From assembly GCA_017447185.1 (NCBI GenBank), contig JAFSOC010000028.1, positions 82,974 through 146,973 on the forward strand: 64,000 nt of DNA, read 5' to 3'. Both the position numbers and the translations under genes were made by a program. The notes under the pieces were generated by a model, which saw only the letters and a program-made list of their open reading frames with translations, made no database searches and was not told the DNA's origin. Shown here in pieces: positions 42,960 to 51,355 of the stretch. The stretch comes from Clostridia bacterium. GTDB taxonomy: Bacteria > Bacillota > Clostridia > Christensenellales > Aristaeellaceae. Numbering within the stretch: position 1 is the stretch's first letter; each line of letters opens with the position of its first letter.

Positions 42960-43799
42960 TCATATTATCCCTGAGAATACCTGCATCGCTTTTTCTGCAT
43001 CCGTTTCCATGGCTTTCTGGGCGGTCAGCGCCAGATCATGATAGAAAGTCACGTCTTCCTTTGCCAATTGCTCCTTAACTGCATTGACGGCCGCTTTGGA
43101 CATATAGCTGTAGTAGTTGATCTTCCGCAGGCCGTTGGCGATGCCAGTGCGATAATCCTCATGAGATACGCCGCTGCCGCCGTGCATCACGAGGGGTAGG
43201 CCGGTTTTTTCCGATATGACCTTTACCCGCTCCAGATCCAGCACGGGTTTGGATTTGTAGATACCGTGCGCCGTGCCGAAGGAAGGCGCCAGCGCGTCGA
43301 TACCCGTTTCCCGGCAGAAGACAACCGCCTGCTCGGGATCGGTATAAACAGGACCGCCCCCGGTGGATTCTCCGTCTTCGCGTGAGGCCAAAGCGCCCAG
43401 CTCCGCTTCTACGCCGCAGTTGTACCTTTTCGCAAGGGCGACGGCCTTTTTCGTGTTGATCAGGTTTTCATCATAAGGAAGGGTGCTCCCGTCGTACATA
43501 ACGCCGGTGAAGCCGATTTCCAGCGCTTTTTCCATGTAATCCAGTGTTTCACAATGATCCAGATGTACGCAGACCGGCACCTTTGCCCTTTTCGCCGCTT
43601 CCACCATGACCGGACCGATGATCTCCAGCGGAGATACCGGCTCATGCAGCTCGGCGTGGGAAATGATGACGGGCACGTTCAGCTTCTCCGCCGCATCAAG
43701 AACCGCGTTGATGCATTCCAGATTGGGCGTATTGAACGCGCCAACAGCGCACTTTTTTTCTTCGGCCAGTTTCAGGATTTCCACAAGATTGACAAGCAT
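42960..43799 (-). CDS. Class II ketose-bisphosphate aldolase
   Basis: Zinc-dependent aldolase of the Fba/GatY/KbaY family that cleaves a ketose (bis)phosphate to DHAP and an aldehyde. The 279-residue length suits the GatY-like branch. Zinc ligands are visible in VCVHLDHCETLDY, in SFGTAHGIYKSKP and in VMHGGSGVS; KINYYSYMSKAAVNAV supplies the phosphate-binding end. It is the last gene of a four-gene sugar operon, 13 bases after the kinase, so its substrate is likely the phosphorylated ketose made there. Confidence 0.9.
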   Translation of the reverse strand: MLVNLVEILKLAEEKKCAVGAFNTPNLECINAVLDAAEKLNVPVIISHAELHEPVSPLEIIGPVMVEAAKRAKVPVCVHLDHCETLDYMEKALEIGFTGVMYDGSTLPYDENLINTKKAVALAKRYNCGVEAELGALASREDGESTGGGPVYTDPEQAVVFCRETGIDALAPSFGTAHGIYKSKPVLDLERVKVISEKTGLPLVMHGGSGVSHEDYRTGIANGLRKINYYSYMSKAAVNAVKEQLAKEDVTFYHDLALTAQKAMETDAEKAMQVFSGII

Positions 43800-43812
43800 G
43801 CTTTCTCCTCCT

Positions 43813-45273
43813 TTACATCAGCGGACGAACGGCCTGATAGACCTTCTTATACCGTTCAAAGTGTTTCATGTATTGTTCGTGCATATCGGACCGCGGATAG
43901 CAGGTTTCCGCTTTTTGGACCATAACTGAGGCGGCATCCTGCAGGGTTTCAAAGGCACCGATAGCAATACCTGTCAGCATGGCGGAGCCCACGGTTCCCG
44001 CGTCCGTTGTTTTCAGCGCTGTAATAGGCAGATTCAGCACGTCCGCCTTTATCTGCATCCAGGCCTTGGACTTCGCCCCGCCGCCTGTAGCATGCAGTTC
44101 CGTAAATCGGATGCCTGAATCTTTCAATGCTTCATAGTTTAAGCGCATTTCATAGGCCACGCCTTCCATACAGGCACGGTATAGATCGGCGGCTGAGGTA
44201 TCAGTTGTCAGGCCCAGGATCGCTCCCCTGGAACCGGTGTCCATATAAGGTGTGGCAGCGCCCGCAAAGTGGGGCAGCACCAGCAGGCCACTGGGCTCCG
44301 CTCTGCCATAGGCCGCTTCCAGTTCCTGATTGGTTTTTCCATGGCCGATGGTTTGCAGGCACCAGTCAATGAGCGCGCCGCCCGTATAGCTGAAAGCGTA
44401 AGCGACGTATTTCCCCGGAATGACGTAAGGCACCACGGAGAAATATCCTTTTCGCATCACGTCAATATCCGGCAGGCTGTCATAGATGGGCGTCAGGCAT
44501 TCCACCGTGCCGGCCCCATCCACCGCTACGTTGCCGTCAAAGGCCCCTGCGCCAACCGCTGCCGCAACCTGATCATGACTGACGGATACGATCATGCAAT
44601 CTTTGTTCAGTCCGGTTTTTTCAACTGCCTGCTCCGTGACGGCTCCGGCAGATGTGCCTGTAGGAACAGGCTTGCTCAACAGCGCGGGATCGACCCCGGC
44701 GGCATCGAGTATCTCTTTTGACCAGCATAACTTCTCAATATCGAAGGCCATGGTGCGCGTCGCCAGGGAATAGTCAATCTGTGCCTGGTGCGTCAGATGC
44801 CATACCACGTAATCCTCGATCAGGCGGATGTGTCGGGCGGCGGCATAGACTTCCGGCCGGTTGTGTTTGATCCACATGATTTTGGAAATGGAGTACATTT
44901 CGTGCGGCGCGAGCCCCGTGATCCGGGCAATCTGCTCCTCACCGATGGCTGCCACCAGTTTCGCGCAGTCTTCCGCGCCTCGGGGATCGGTGTAGAGCAT
45001 GGCGTTATGCAGCGGATTCCCATCCTCATCCACCATCACAAAGGTTTCACCAAAGCTGGTTACGCCGATGCCGCCCAGATCCGGATATTGTTCTGCCATC
45101 TCCCGGATCACCGCATAGACGCTTTCCATCATGGTGGAAATGTCGATTTCGTGGCCGCTGAAAGTGCGGCGCACCGGGTAATCCCGGTAGGCTTTTCCCA
45201 ACTTCACGCCATTCGTATCAAAGACGGTCAGTTTGCAGCCTGTGGTTCCGATATCCAATCCGCCGATCTTCAT
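43813..45273 (-). CDS. FGGY-family carbohydrate kinase
   Basis: A 486-residue sugar kinase of the FGGY family (xylulokinase/gluconokinase-like). Family features are the N-terminal phosphate loop KIGGLDIGTTGCKLTVFD, the conserved GVTSFGETFVMVDEDGNP region, catalytic Asp in AVDGAGT-like segments, and ATGGGAKSKAWMQIKADVL plus AGTVGSAMLTGIAIG near the C-terminus. ATG 45273 lies one base after the isomerase stop. Paired with an isomerase and an aldolase it most likely phosphorylates a ketose at C1 (inference). Confidence 0.9.
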   Translation of the reverse strand: MKIGGLDIGTTGCKLTVFDTNGVKLGKAYRDYPVRRTFSGHEIDISTMMESVYAVIREMAEQYPDLGGIGVTSFGETFVMVDEDGNPLHNAMLYTDPRGAEDCAKLVAAIGEEQIARITGLAPHEMYSISKIMWIKHNRPEVYAAARHIRLIEDYVVWHLTHQAQIDYSLATRTMAFDIEKLCWSKEILDAAGVDPALLSKPVPTGTSAGAVTEQAVEKTGLNKDCMIVSVSHDQVAAAVGAGAFDGNVAVDGAGTVECLTPIYDSLPDIDVMRKGYFSVVPYVIPGKYVAYAFSYTGGALIDWCLQTIGHGKTNQELEAAYGRAEPSGLLVLPHFAGAATPYMDTGSRGAILGLTTDTSAADLYRACMEGVAYEMRLNYEALKDSGIRFTELHATGGGAKSKAWMQIKADVLNLPITALKTTDAGTVGSAMLTGIAIGAFETLQDAASVMVQKAETCYPRSDMHEQYMKHFERYKKVYQAVRPLM

Positions 45274-45274
45274 G

Positions 45275-46678
45275 TTAATCGATCTCCACCCAATCATAGT
45301 GCAGATATGTGGTAAAGGCTTCCTCCAGGATGCTCTTCACATGGCCCTCGCAGATGGAGGTGTGATGCTTGAAGCCGCCCCGGGCCAGCCGGATCAGCTT
45401 GTTTTGCAGGTCAGGAACCTCCGCCACGCCTGCACAGCCAAAGAAGCCATCCTCGATCACATCGCCCGTAAACCGGGCTTCGGAAGCATAGATGATGATC
45501 TTGCCGTCTTTGGTCTGGCAGTTGGAAATGGTGATGGGCATCGCCTTGATGCGGCCCTCATTACAGCCCCAGCCGCTGCCGGGGTCGGTTTTGTCGAACA
45601 TTTTGTGATTGGTCACGGTGCCCTTGCAGGTCATGAGGGATTGGGCCACAGGGCCGCAGTGGAACAGGATCACCTTGTTTTCATCGTCCCCGTAATTGTT
45701 GTTCCAGTCCAAAACAGTGGTGGGTTTGCCGGTTGCCAGATACATCGCCCGCATGGTGATGGCGCTGCACAGGTCAATTTCGCAGGAGGCCACGATGCCC
45801 CGATCGTTGAGCTCGGAGAGGATCACGCAGGGGCAGATGCGCAGATGAGCTTCCATCTCGTTCCAGCACCGCAGGGCCAGAGCGTCCAGATGATATTCCT
45901 CGATATACCGGTCGATTACCACCGCCAGCTTGCCCAGGTTCAGCATGTTCATTTCCGGCACCTGGGAAAAGTCAGTATAGTTTTTCAGCCGTTCGATTTT
46001 GGCAGCCAGATCAGGATCGTCGTTTTTCATTTCGGCGATCTTGTCAAACACTTCGCTCAGGTCAAAGGATTCCACATTAATGCCATGCTTCTGCAGGGCG
46101 ATCTCATCAAAGCGCACGGTTTTGAAGGCGGTGGTCCTGGCGCCGATGCAGCCCAGGTTGAACCGCTTCATACCGTTCACCACCCGGCAGATGGCGGCAA
46201 AGTCCTGCAGGTTTTCCCGGAATTTGGGAGACAGGGGATGCACTACATGGGGTTTCAGGACGGTGAAGGGCACACCGTACTGAGTAAACACGTCAGTGAC
46301 GGAGAATTTTCCGCAGTAAGCGTCCCGGCGATGGGCAAAATCCATTTTCCCGATCTCATCCGGATAGGCCTGCATCAGGATGGGTACGCCCGCATCCTGT
46401 AAAGCGGTAATCGCGCCGTTTTCATCGGCAAAGATGGGCATGGAGAAAATCACGCCGTCATATTCTCCGTCATGCTCCCTGAGCCACCGGGCATAGAGCA
46501 GGCCCTCGTCCCGGGTCTCGATGCCGCCGTAGCGTGTCAGTTCCTTGTCCATCATGATATAATCATAGCCCGCGTCTGTGACGGCCTTCACCATGTCATC
46601 GCGCGCGCCCCAGATCAATTCACCGGGCATGAATCCCCGGTTGCAGAAGGCCAGGGCAAAGGTCATTTTCTTTTCCAT
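45275..46678 (-). CDS. L-fucose/L-arabinose isomerase-family protein
   Basis: A 467-residue aldose-ketose isomerase of the FucI/AraA fold. Recognisable parts are YDGVIFSMPIFADENGAI, GCIGARTTAFKTVRFDEI, LALRCWNEMEAHLRICPCVILSEL (with metal-ligand Glu), CEIDLCSAITMRAMYLATG and the late metal-site His in VILFHCGPV. It differs from canonical FucI, which is about 590 residues, so the sugar is uncertain; related enzymes act on other sugars, including sulfoquinovose. ATG 46678 has GGAGG ten bases upstream. It lies between the mutarotase and kinase genes. Confidence 0.82.
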   Translation of the reverse strand: MEKKMTFALAFCNRGFMPGELIWGARDDMVKAVTDAGYDYIMMDKELTRYGGIETRDEGLLYARWLREHDGEYDGVIFSMPIFADENGAITALQDAGVPILMQAYPDEIGKMDFAHRRDAYCGKFSVTDVFTQYGVPFTVLKPHVVHPLSPKFRENLQDFAAICRVVNGMKRFNLGCIGARTTAFKTVRFDEIALQKHGINVESFDLSEVFDKIAEMKNDDPDLAAKIERLKNYTDFSQVPEMNMLNLGKLAVVIDRYIEEYHLDALALRCWNEMEAHLRICPCVILSELNDRGIVASCEIDLCSAITMRAMYLATGKPTTVLDWNNNYGDDENKVILFHCGPVAQSLMTCKGTVTNHKMFDKTDPGSGWGCNEGRIKAMPITISNCQTKDGKIIIYASEARFTGDVIEDGFFGCAGVAEVPDLQNKLIRLARGGFKHHTSICEGHVKSILEEAFTTYLHYDWVEID

Positions 46679-46682
46679 CCCA

Positions 46683-47687
46683 TCATTCCTCCTCGAAAGA
46701 AATTCTGACAGTATTCGTAATGGTTTCAAACGCTTTCAAAACCGGCAGCGTCCCGTTTTCCCTCTCGGCACTTCTTCCCATGATATAGCAGTTGGTGGGC
46801 TCCAGGCCCAGCACATAGTCGCCGGAAGCCATACTGCGCCATTCGGACAGGATGGGCAGCGTATCGCCGCTCCAGGTCATGGTCATGCGCATCCCCAATT
46901 CTGGGTTGACCAATTCCGCCCGGAAATCCCGCTTCATTTTCTGGAAGAATACCCGCTCTTCTTCGCCGGGAACAGGCGCCTCAAAGGTGCATTGGCGATC
47001 CAGCCCCGTTGCGGCAAAGTCTGTTCGCGGCATGGTCTCCCGCTCCTCCGGCAGGATCAGCCGGGCATTTTCAGATAAGAGCGGATAGCCGAAATTGCAG
47101 TGATAGATCTGCATGTACTCTTCATCTCTGGGCGTCAGATTCGTCACCTGATCCTCCACGGTGATGGAAGAACCGGATACGGGAATTCGGATCGTGCGCC
47201 GGTTTTCCAGCACATGGCCGAACAGGGCCGTTTCCCGTACGACGCCTTTCACGACAATTTCATCTCCAGTGATTTCTGCGCACACCTGCTCGGCAGGAAG
47301 GGAATGATACCTCCCGTGGAGAGGATGCCATTCCTCACCATCCCGGTTCGCGGGACCAGCGGAGCGCAGGCCGCAGGTGTAGAGCAGCCCGCCGGGGAAA
47401 GTGTTGAGGAACTCTGTTTCATACGGAGCAATCATGGCCGGGCTGTCATAGCCGTTTTTGCTCATCCAGGACATATTGACGCCTTTAAAGCGTACCTGTC
47501 CGATATCCAGCCCGGCATCCGGCAGGATGTCCGCCTGTAAACCGCCTGCCGTGATCACTTCAATGACCTGTGTGCCACGGGCCTTCCCTTCGGCGATCGC
47601 CAATCGGCGAAGGGTACATAATTGGGCGGGATGACCAATGAACCCCTGTTTTTGAGTGTCAGATATACACATCGTTTTTCCCTTCAT
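46683..47687 (-). CDS. DUF4432 family aldose epimerase-like protein
   Basis: A 334-residue protein of the galactose-mutarotase-like fold, DUF4432 group, thought to interconvert sugar anomers ahead of catabolism. Family stretches are EVITAGGLQADILPDAGLDIGQVRFKG, FPGGLLYTCGLRSAGPAN, HPLHGRYHSLPAE with likely catalytic His residues, and YHCNFGYPLL. GGAGG before ATG 47687 sets the start. It is the first gene of the sugar operon and is transcribed from a region with TGTACAAT repeats. Confidence 0.85.
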   Translation of the reverse strand: MKGKTMCISDTQKQGFIGHPAQLCTLRRLAIAEGKARGTQVIEVITAGGLQADILPDAGLDIGQVRFKGVNMSWMSKNGYDSPAMIAPYETEFLNTFPGGLLYTCGLRSAGPANRDGEEWHPLHGRYHSLPAEQVCAEITGDEIVVKGVVRETALFGHVLENRRTIRIPVSGSSITVEDQVTNLTPRDEEYMQIYHCNFGYPLLSENARLILPEERETMPRTDFAATGLDRQCTFEAPVPGEEERVFFQKMKRDFRAELVNPELGMRMTMTWSGDTLPILSEWRSMASGDYVLGLEPTNCYIMGRSAERENGTLPVLKAFETITNTVRISFEEE

Positions 47688-47773
47688 CGTATGCTCCTCC
47701 AGCCCGAATCAACCATGATGGGAAGACAGCACTGATCTTAATGAATAATAGCTTCTTTTGAGTCCGCATCGCT

Positions 47774-47802
47774 ATTGTACATGGTAAAGAATCAATTGTA
47801 CA
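47774..47802 (-). promoter_or_regulatory. Possible operator upstream of the sugar operon
   Basis: TGTACAAT occurs twice in direct orientation on the minus strand (47795-47802 and 47774-47781), centres 21 bases apart, i.e. two helical turns. The promoter-proximal copy contains a TACAAT -10-like hexamer. This suggests a repressor or activator site; no cognate regulator gene is in the window. Confidence 0.4.
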
Positions 47803-47812
47803 GAACAAAGCT

Positions 47813-48478
47813 TTACAATGAATCCCTGCACAGATTCCCCATCTCTTTTTCCAGCAGCCGGAACACATTCGCCACCAGGTATCCGTCCGCAACCGCATGA
47901 TTCAGCCTTACGCTGACCGGCATTACCAGCCGTCCGTTTTCTTCCCGGTACTTCCCCCAGTTCACGATCGGCAGGAAGTACAGGTACCCGTCCGGCAACT
48001 CGATATTCAGCGCGTCATAGGACAGCCAGGAAATATAGGAGGCATCGAACCAGTTCGGATGGTTTGCCGCATCCAGGCCGTATTCCCTTGTCTGCTTGGC
48101 CGCTTCCACGTCCTGATGGGCATTCCTGTAAAACACTTCATAGTCTTCGCAGTAGGTGGTATATACCGGTGTGCAGGTTTCCGTATCTTCATGGAACACA
48201 TACTGGGTGGGATGAATCCGGTCATAGCAGATCAGTTCATTGCTCTGCCACAGCCAGGCCATCCTGTAGTCCTCCCTGGAATTCAGGACCTTCGAGAGCA
48301 CATACAGGAAATTGATATAGAATTTTGTTCCGTTTGCTTTTGACCACCGGACCAGGTCTGTCACATCCACCCGGGCCGTCATGGAAACGGAACATTTGCA
48401 GTCCTCGGAAAAATGGCGGAATACGCCCTTCCGGTAATACTGCTCCCGATCAATCACTTTATAATTCATATCTGCCAT
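47813..48478 (-). CDS. Chloramphenicol acetyltransferase-like protein (CatA fold)
   Basis: A 221-residue protein of the trimeric CAT family, which acetylates chloramphenicol or similar hydroxyl compounds with acetyl-CoA. The N-terminal region (YYRKGVFRHFSEDCKCSVSMTARVDVT) and MPVSVRLNHAVADGYLVANVFRLL near the C-terminus are family-typical; the active-site HHAVCDG is NHAVADG here, so the catalytic second His is kept. Whether it confers resistance cannot be told. It is cotranscribed with the upstream GNAT gene (7-base gap) and ends just before the sugar operon's control region. Confidence 0.85.
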   Translation of the reverse strand: MADMNYKVIDREQYYRKGVFRHFSEDCKCSVSMTARVDVTDLVRWSKANGTKFYINFLYVLSKVLNSREDYRMAWLWQSNELICYDRIHPTQYVFHEDTETCTPVYTTYCEDYEVFYRNAHQDVEAAKQTREYGLDAANHPNWFDASYISWLSYDALNIELPDGYLYFLPIVNWGKYREENGRLVMPVSVRLNHAVADGYLVANVFRLLEKEMGNLCRDSL

Positions 48479-48485
48479 CGCTTTT

Positions 48486-49034
48486 TCATCTCCCCGATAA
48501 CCATTCGTCATATTGAATACAATAACAGATTTCATTCTCCGGCGTGATGCCCTCCCGCCGGAACCGTTCGACCGTGTCCGTCGGATGCATGGCTGATTTC
48601 AGCAGCACTTTCCCGGACCTCGGATTTGCCGCCCGGTGATATGCTTCCAGGCATCTGAAATCTGTATGTGTAAATCCGTAATCTATCAAAGCGGAAAGCG
48701 CTTCCCCCGCATACCCATTCCCCTGGAAGGCGGAGCCAATGCAGTATTCGATTTCCGCGGTGTGGACATCCTCCCACACCTTGCAGAAAGCAACCTGGCC
48801 GATACACTCCCCGCTTTCCTTTTCGCAGATCGCCCACCTGTACGGATCCGCCCTGTAGCGGGTCAGCAGCTTTTCCACATCCTCCGCTGTTGTGTATACC
48901 GGCTCTCCGTACTCATTCTGAACTGCCGGGTCTGAAATCCAGTTTTTCAGCATGTCCCGGATCTCTTTGCAGGATCCGGCAAACGGCTGCAGGATCAGCC
49001 GTCCGGTTTCAATGATGCTGCCGTTCTCCGTCAT
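48486..49034 (-). CDS. GNAT N-acetyltransferase, RimJ/RimL-like
   Basis: A 182-residue acetyl-CoA-dependent acetyltransferase of the Acetyltransf_3 type. It has the N-terminal IIETGRLILQPFAG strand, the pyrophosphate-binding loop in IEYCIGSAFQGNGYAGEALSAL (Q-x-x-G-x-G/A form) and the closing HRAANPRSGKVLLKSAM. Such proteins acetylate ribosomal proteins or small amines; the substrate is unknown. It is probably cotranscribed with the CAT-like gene. Confidence 0.87.
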   Translation of the reverse strand: MTENGSIIETGRLILQPFAGSCKEIRDMLKNWISDPAVQNEYGEPVYTTAEDVEKLLTRYRADPYRWAICEKESGECIGQVAFCKVWEDVHTAEIEYCIGSAFQGNGYAGEALSALIDYGFTHTDFRCLEAYHRAANPRSGKVLLKSAMHPTDTVERFRREGITPENEICYCIQYDEWLSGR

Positions 49035-49099
49035 TTCGAATCCTCCATACAGTTTTCCGCCACTATGCCATATCTTACCAAACTGACACCCTTCCCGTC

Positions 49100-49129
49100 A
49101 AAAAAAAGAGCGGCATCAAAGCCGCTCTT
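49100..49129 (-). terminator. Terminator of the aquaporin gene
   Basis: Minus strand: stem AAGAGCGGC / GCCGCTCTT with loop TTTGAT, followed by TTTTTTT; 30 bases past the stop codon. Confidence 0.88.
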
Positions 49130-49158
49130 CAGGCACCTTGTCAGGAAGAAAGACTTTT

Positions 49159-49812
49159 TCAGGCCTTCTTGCTGTCCAGGAATTTGTAGACGATCGCCGC
49201 CAGGATTCCGCCAACCAGCGGAGCCAGCAGGAACACCCAGATGCCGTTCAGGTTGCCGCCGATCAGGGCCGGTCCGAAGGAGCGGGCAGGATTGACGGAA
49301 GTGCCGGTGAAGGAGATGCCCAGCAGGTGCACCAGCACCAGGGCGCCGCCGATAACCAGTCCGGCCACATTGCCGTTGCTTTCCCGGGAGGTAACGCCCA
49401 GGATGGCGATCACGAACACGAAGGTCAGGATCACTTCGATCACAAAGCTCACCAGCGCATCCCCGTTGTAAAGAGCGTTCATTCCCAGCTTGTTGGTATC
49501 CTTGACAATCAGGTTCAGCAGGGCCGCACCGGCAATACCGCCGGCAAACTGGGCGATGATATAGCCGCAGAAATCCTTCAAGCCGATTTTGCCGCTGGCC
49601 AGCATCGCGATCGATACCGCGGGATTGATATGGCAGCCGGATACATTGCCAATGGAGTAGGCCATCGCTACGATAACCAGGCCGAAAGCCAGCGCCGTCC
49701 CGATCAGCCCGGAGATGGTGCCGTCACAGATCTGCCCGGCAACGCCGCAGGCAAACAGGACCAGAACACATGTTCCGATAAATTCTGCTACATACTTCTT
49801 GAAACTTTCCAT
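49159..49812 (-). CDS. MIP-family aquaporin
   Basis: A 217-residue channel with six membrane helices and both NPA loops: GCHINPAVSIAM near residue 65 and TSVNPARSFGPAL near 180. The Thr-Ser-Val before the second NPA and Arg after it, with the short loops, resemble water-selective AqpZ more than glycerol facilitators (inference). AAGGGG seven bases before ATG 49812 fixes the start. Monocistronic with its own terminator. Confidence 0.93.
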   Translation of the reverse strand: MESFKKYVAEFIGTCVLVLFACGVAGQICDGTISGLIGTALAFGLVIVAMAYSIGNVSGCHINPAVSIAMLASGKIGLKDFCGYIIAQFAGGIAGAALLNLIVKDTNKLGMNALYNGDALVSFVIEVILTFVFVIAILGVTSRESNGNVAGLVIGGALVLVHLLGISFTGTSVNPARSFGPALIGGNLNGIWVFLLAPLVGGILAAIVYKFLDSKKA

Positions 49813-49938
49813 AGAGATCCCCTTTCCCAATTCATTCTTGTTCCAAAACCGGACATATTGTAGCGCTTTTTCGGAAATGATTCAACATTTAGTGTTAACA
49901 GCAGGTTAAAAAGGTTAAGAGACCTTTGACAGATGCGC

Positions 49939-50481
49939 TCAGCCAATCCGGCTGATCTTTTCCTCGTGCAGCTCATGCGGGTCCTTGGTATCCTCCGCGT
50001 ATCCCAGGGAAATCGCGATCACGAAGTCATATCCCTCGGGGCACCGGAGCTTTGCCCGCAGCTCATCCGCCTTTTCTCCCATAAACGCGGCCTTCGGCAG
50101 GCCGAGAATCACGTTGCCGATGCCCAGCCCTTCCGCAGCCAGCGCCATATTCTCCACAGCGATACCGCAGTCCACATCCGTCCAGTCGAAATTCTTCTCC
50201 CCGAAGATGAAGATGGCCGTCGGCGCATAGTAGAAGATCTGGAATTTGGGATCCACAAAGCGGGGGCTTCCGTTTTTCCCCATCATGCGTGCCGCTTCGT
50301 CATGAACTTCCTGGAGCAGCGCAGCATCCTGGACAACGGAAAAGTGCCATGGCTGGTGGTTCCTCGCGCTGGGGGACTGGAGGCCCGCCTTCAGGATCTT
50401 TTGGAGCACTTCCTCCGGGATCTGCTTCGCCTGGTAAGCCCTGTGTGACCTGCGGTTTTCAATTGCCTGCAATACTTCCAT
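49939..50481 (-). CDS. Nitroreductase family protein
   Basis: A 180-residue FMN-dependent oxidoreductase. The family opening VLQAIENRRSHRAYQAKQIP with the FMN-phosphate Arg/Ser, SPSARNHQPWHF near residue 40, DCGIAVENMALAAEGLGIG near 115 and the closing SLGYAED are all visible. Such enzymes reduce nitro groups, quinones or flavins with NAD(P)H. AAGGAGG eight bases before ATG 50481 fixes the start. Confidence 0.93.
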   Translation of the reverse strand: MEVLQAIENRRSHRAYQAKQIPEEVLQKILKAGLQSPSARNHQPWHFSVVQDAALLQEVHDEAARMMGKNGSPRFVDPKFQIFYYAPTAIFIFGEKNFDWTDVDCGIAVENMALAAEGLGIGNVILGLPKAAFMGEKADELRAKLRCPEGYDFVIAISLGYAEDTKDPHELHEEKISRIG

Positions 50482-50530
50482 CCGTGTTTCCTCCTTAATC
50501 CTTTTCATCCCTTAATGGCATTTTATATAT

Positions 50531-50752
50531 TCATATACCTTTATTGTAAGTCAGCCTGTAAGCTTCAATCGCATCAATGATTTCCTGATCTGCTTCAAGA
50601 TCGCAGGTCCTGCCATTCAATTCCTCGTAACGGATGAAGTCCAGCACCGTCTGTATTTCCCATGCCGTGATCTGCGGATACCGGGACAGCTTTTTGTAAA
50701 ACACACCGTCCCAGCACTCTGTGATATCGAACTGTCCGATTTTTATCAGCAT
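50531..50752 (-). CDS. Small protein of unknown function, 73 residues
   Basis: A 73-residue soluble protein (LIKIGQFDITECWDGVFYKK ... IIDAIEAYRLTYNKGI), mixed helix and strand, acidic. GAGG eight bases before ATG 50752 supports this start over one six codons upstream. I know no family. It lies between the nitroreductase gene and a GNAT gene, all on the minus strand. Confidence 0.6.
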   Translation of the reverse strand: MLIKIGQFDITECWDGVFYKKLSRYPQITAWEIQTVLDFIRYEELNGRTCDLEADQEIIDAIEAYRLTYNKGI

Positions 50753-50855
50753 CTGTTTTACCTCATTCATCCCGATTCAATGTATCGGGTTTATGGGTAT
50801 TGCACTTTTCAGGGCTTCCGGGCCTGCTGCAGATCAATGTATCGATCGCCCCTTT

Positions 50856-51338
50856 TCAAAGAATGATTTCATAGTACAGGTAATCCCCGGTATAGGCGCT
50901 TTCCGTATCGTTCGGTTTGCTGTCATACAGTTTAAAACCGGCGGATTCATAATTCCTTGGAGCGATCAGGTTGCTGTTCGTGCCCACAATGATCCTTTTC
51001 AGTCCTTCGTATTCCTTTATTCTCCGCAGGGCTTCCTCCAGCTGCAGGCGTCCGTATCCCCGGCCCTTATATTTCTCCCTGATCCCGTTATGGCCGATCT
51101 CCACATAATCAGGCCTGTTCCGCGGATCCCATGACACAAACCCGATGGGTTCCCCGTCCAGGCAGGTGACCAGGGCGTATTTGTCGGTGATCTCCGGATG
51201 ATCATAAAAGAACGCATCCGTTTCTTTCCAGTTCGTATCCCAGATCTTCCGGTTCCTTTCATCAAAGGAATACGCGTCCACAAGGATGTCGTAGAGTGTT
51301 CCCCTCGGAAAATCGGTGACCTTCCTGAATGCAATCAT
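50856..51338 (-). CDS. GNAT N-acetyltransferase
   Basis: A 160-residue single-domain GNAT. The acetyl-CoA loop is in EIGHNGIREKYKGRGYGRLQLEEAL (R-x-x-G-x-G), with VGTNSNLIAPRNYESAGFKLYDSK as the closing strand and helix. It is the last of a four-gene run (GNAT fusion, DUF3795, double GNAT, GNAT) with gaps of 20 bases or less. Substrate unknown. Confidence 0.88.
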   Translation of the reverse strand: MIAFRKVTDFPRGTLYDILVDAYSFDERNRKIWDTNWKETDAFFYDHPEITDKYALVTCLDGEPIGFVSWDPRNRPDYVEIGHNGIREKYKGRGYGRLQLEEALRRIKEYEGLKRIIVGTNSNLIAPRNYESAGFKLYDSKPNDTESAYTGDYLYYEIIL

Positions 51339-51355
51339 CCCGGTTCCTCCCCGCG

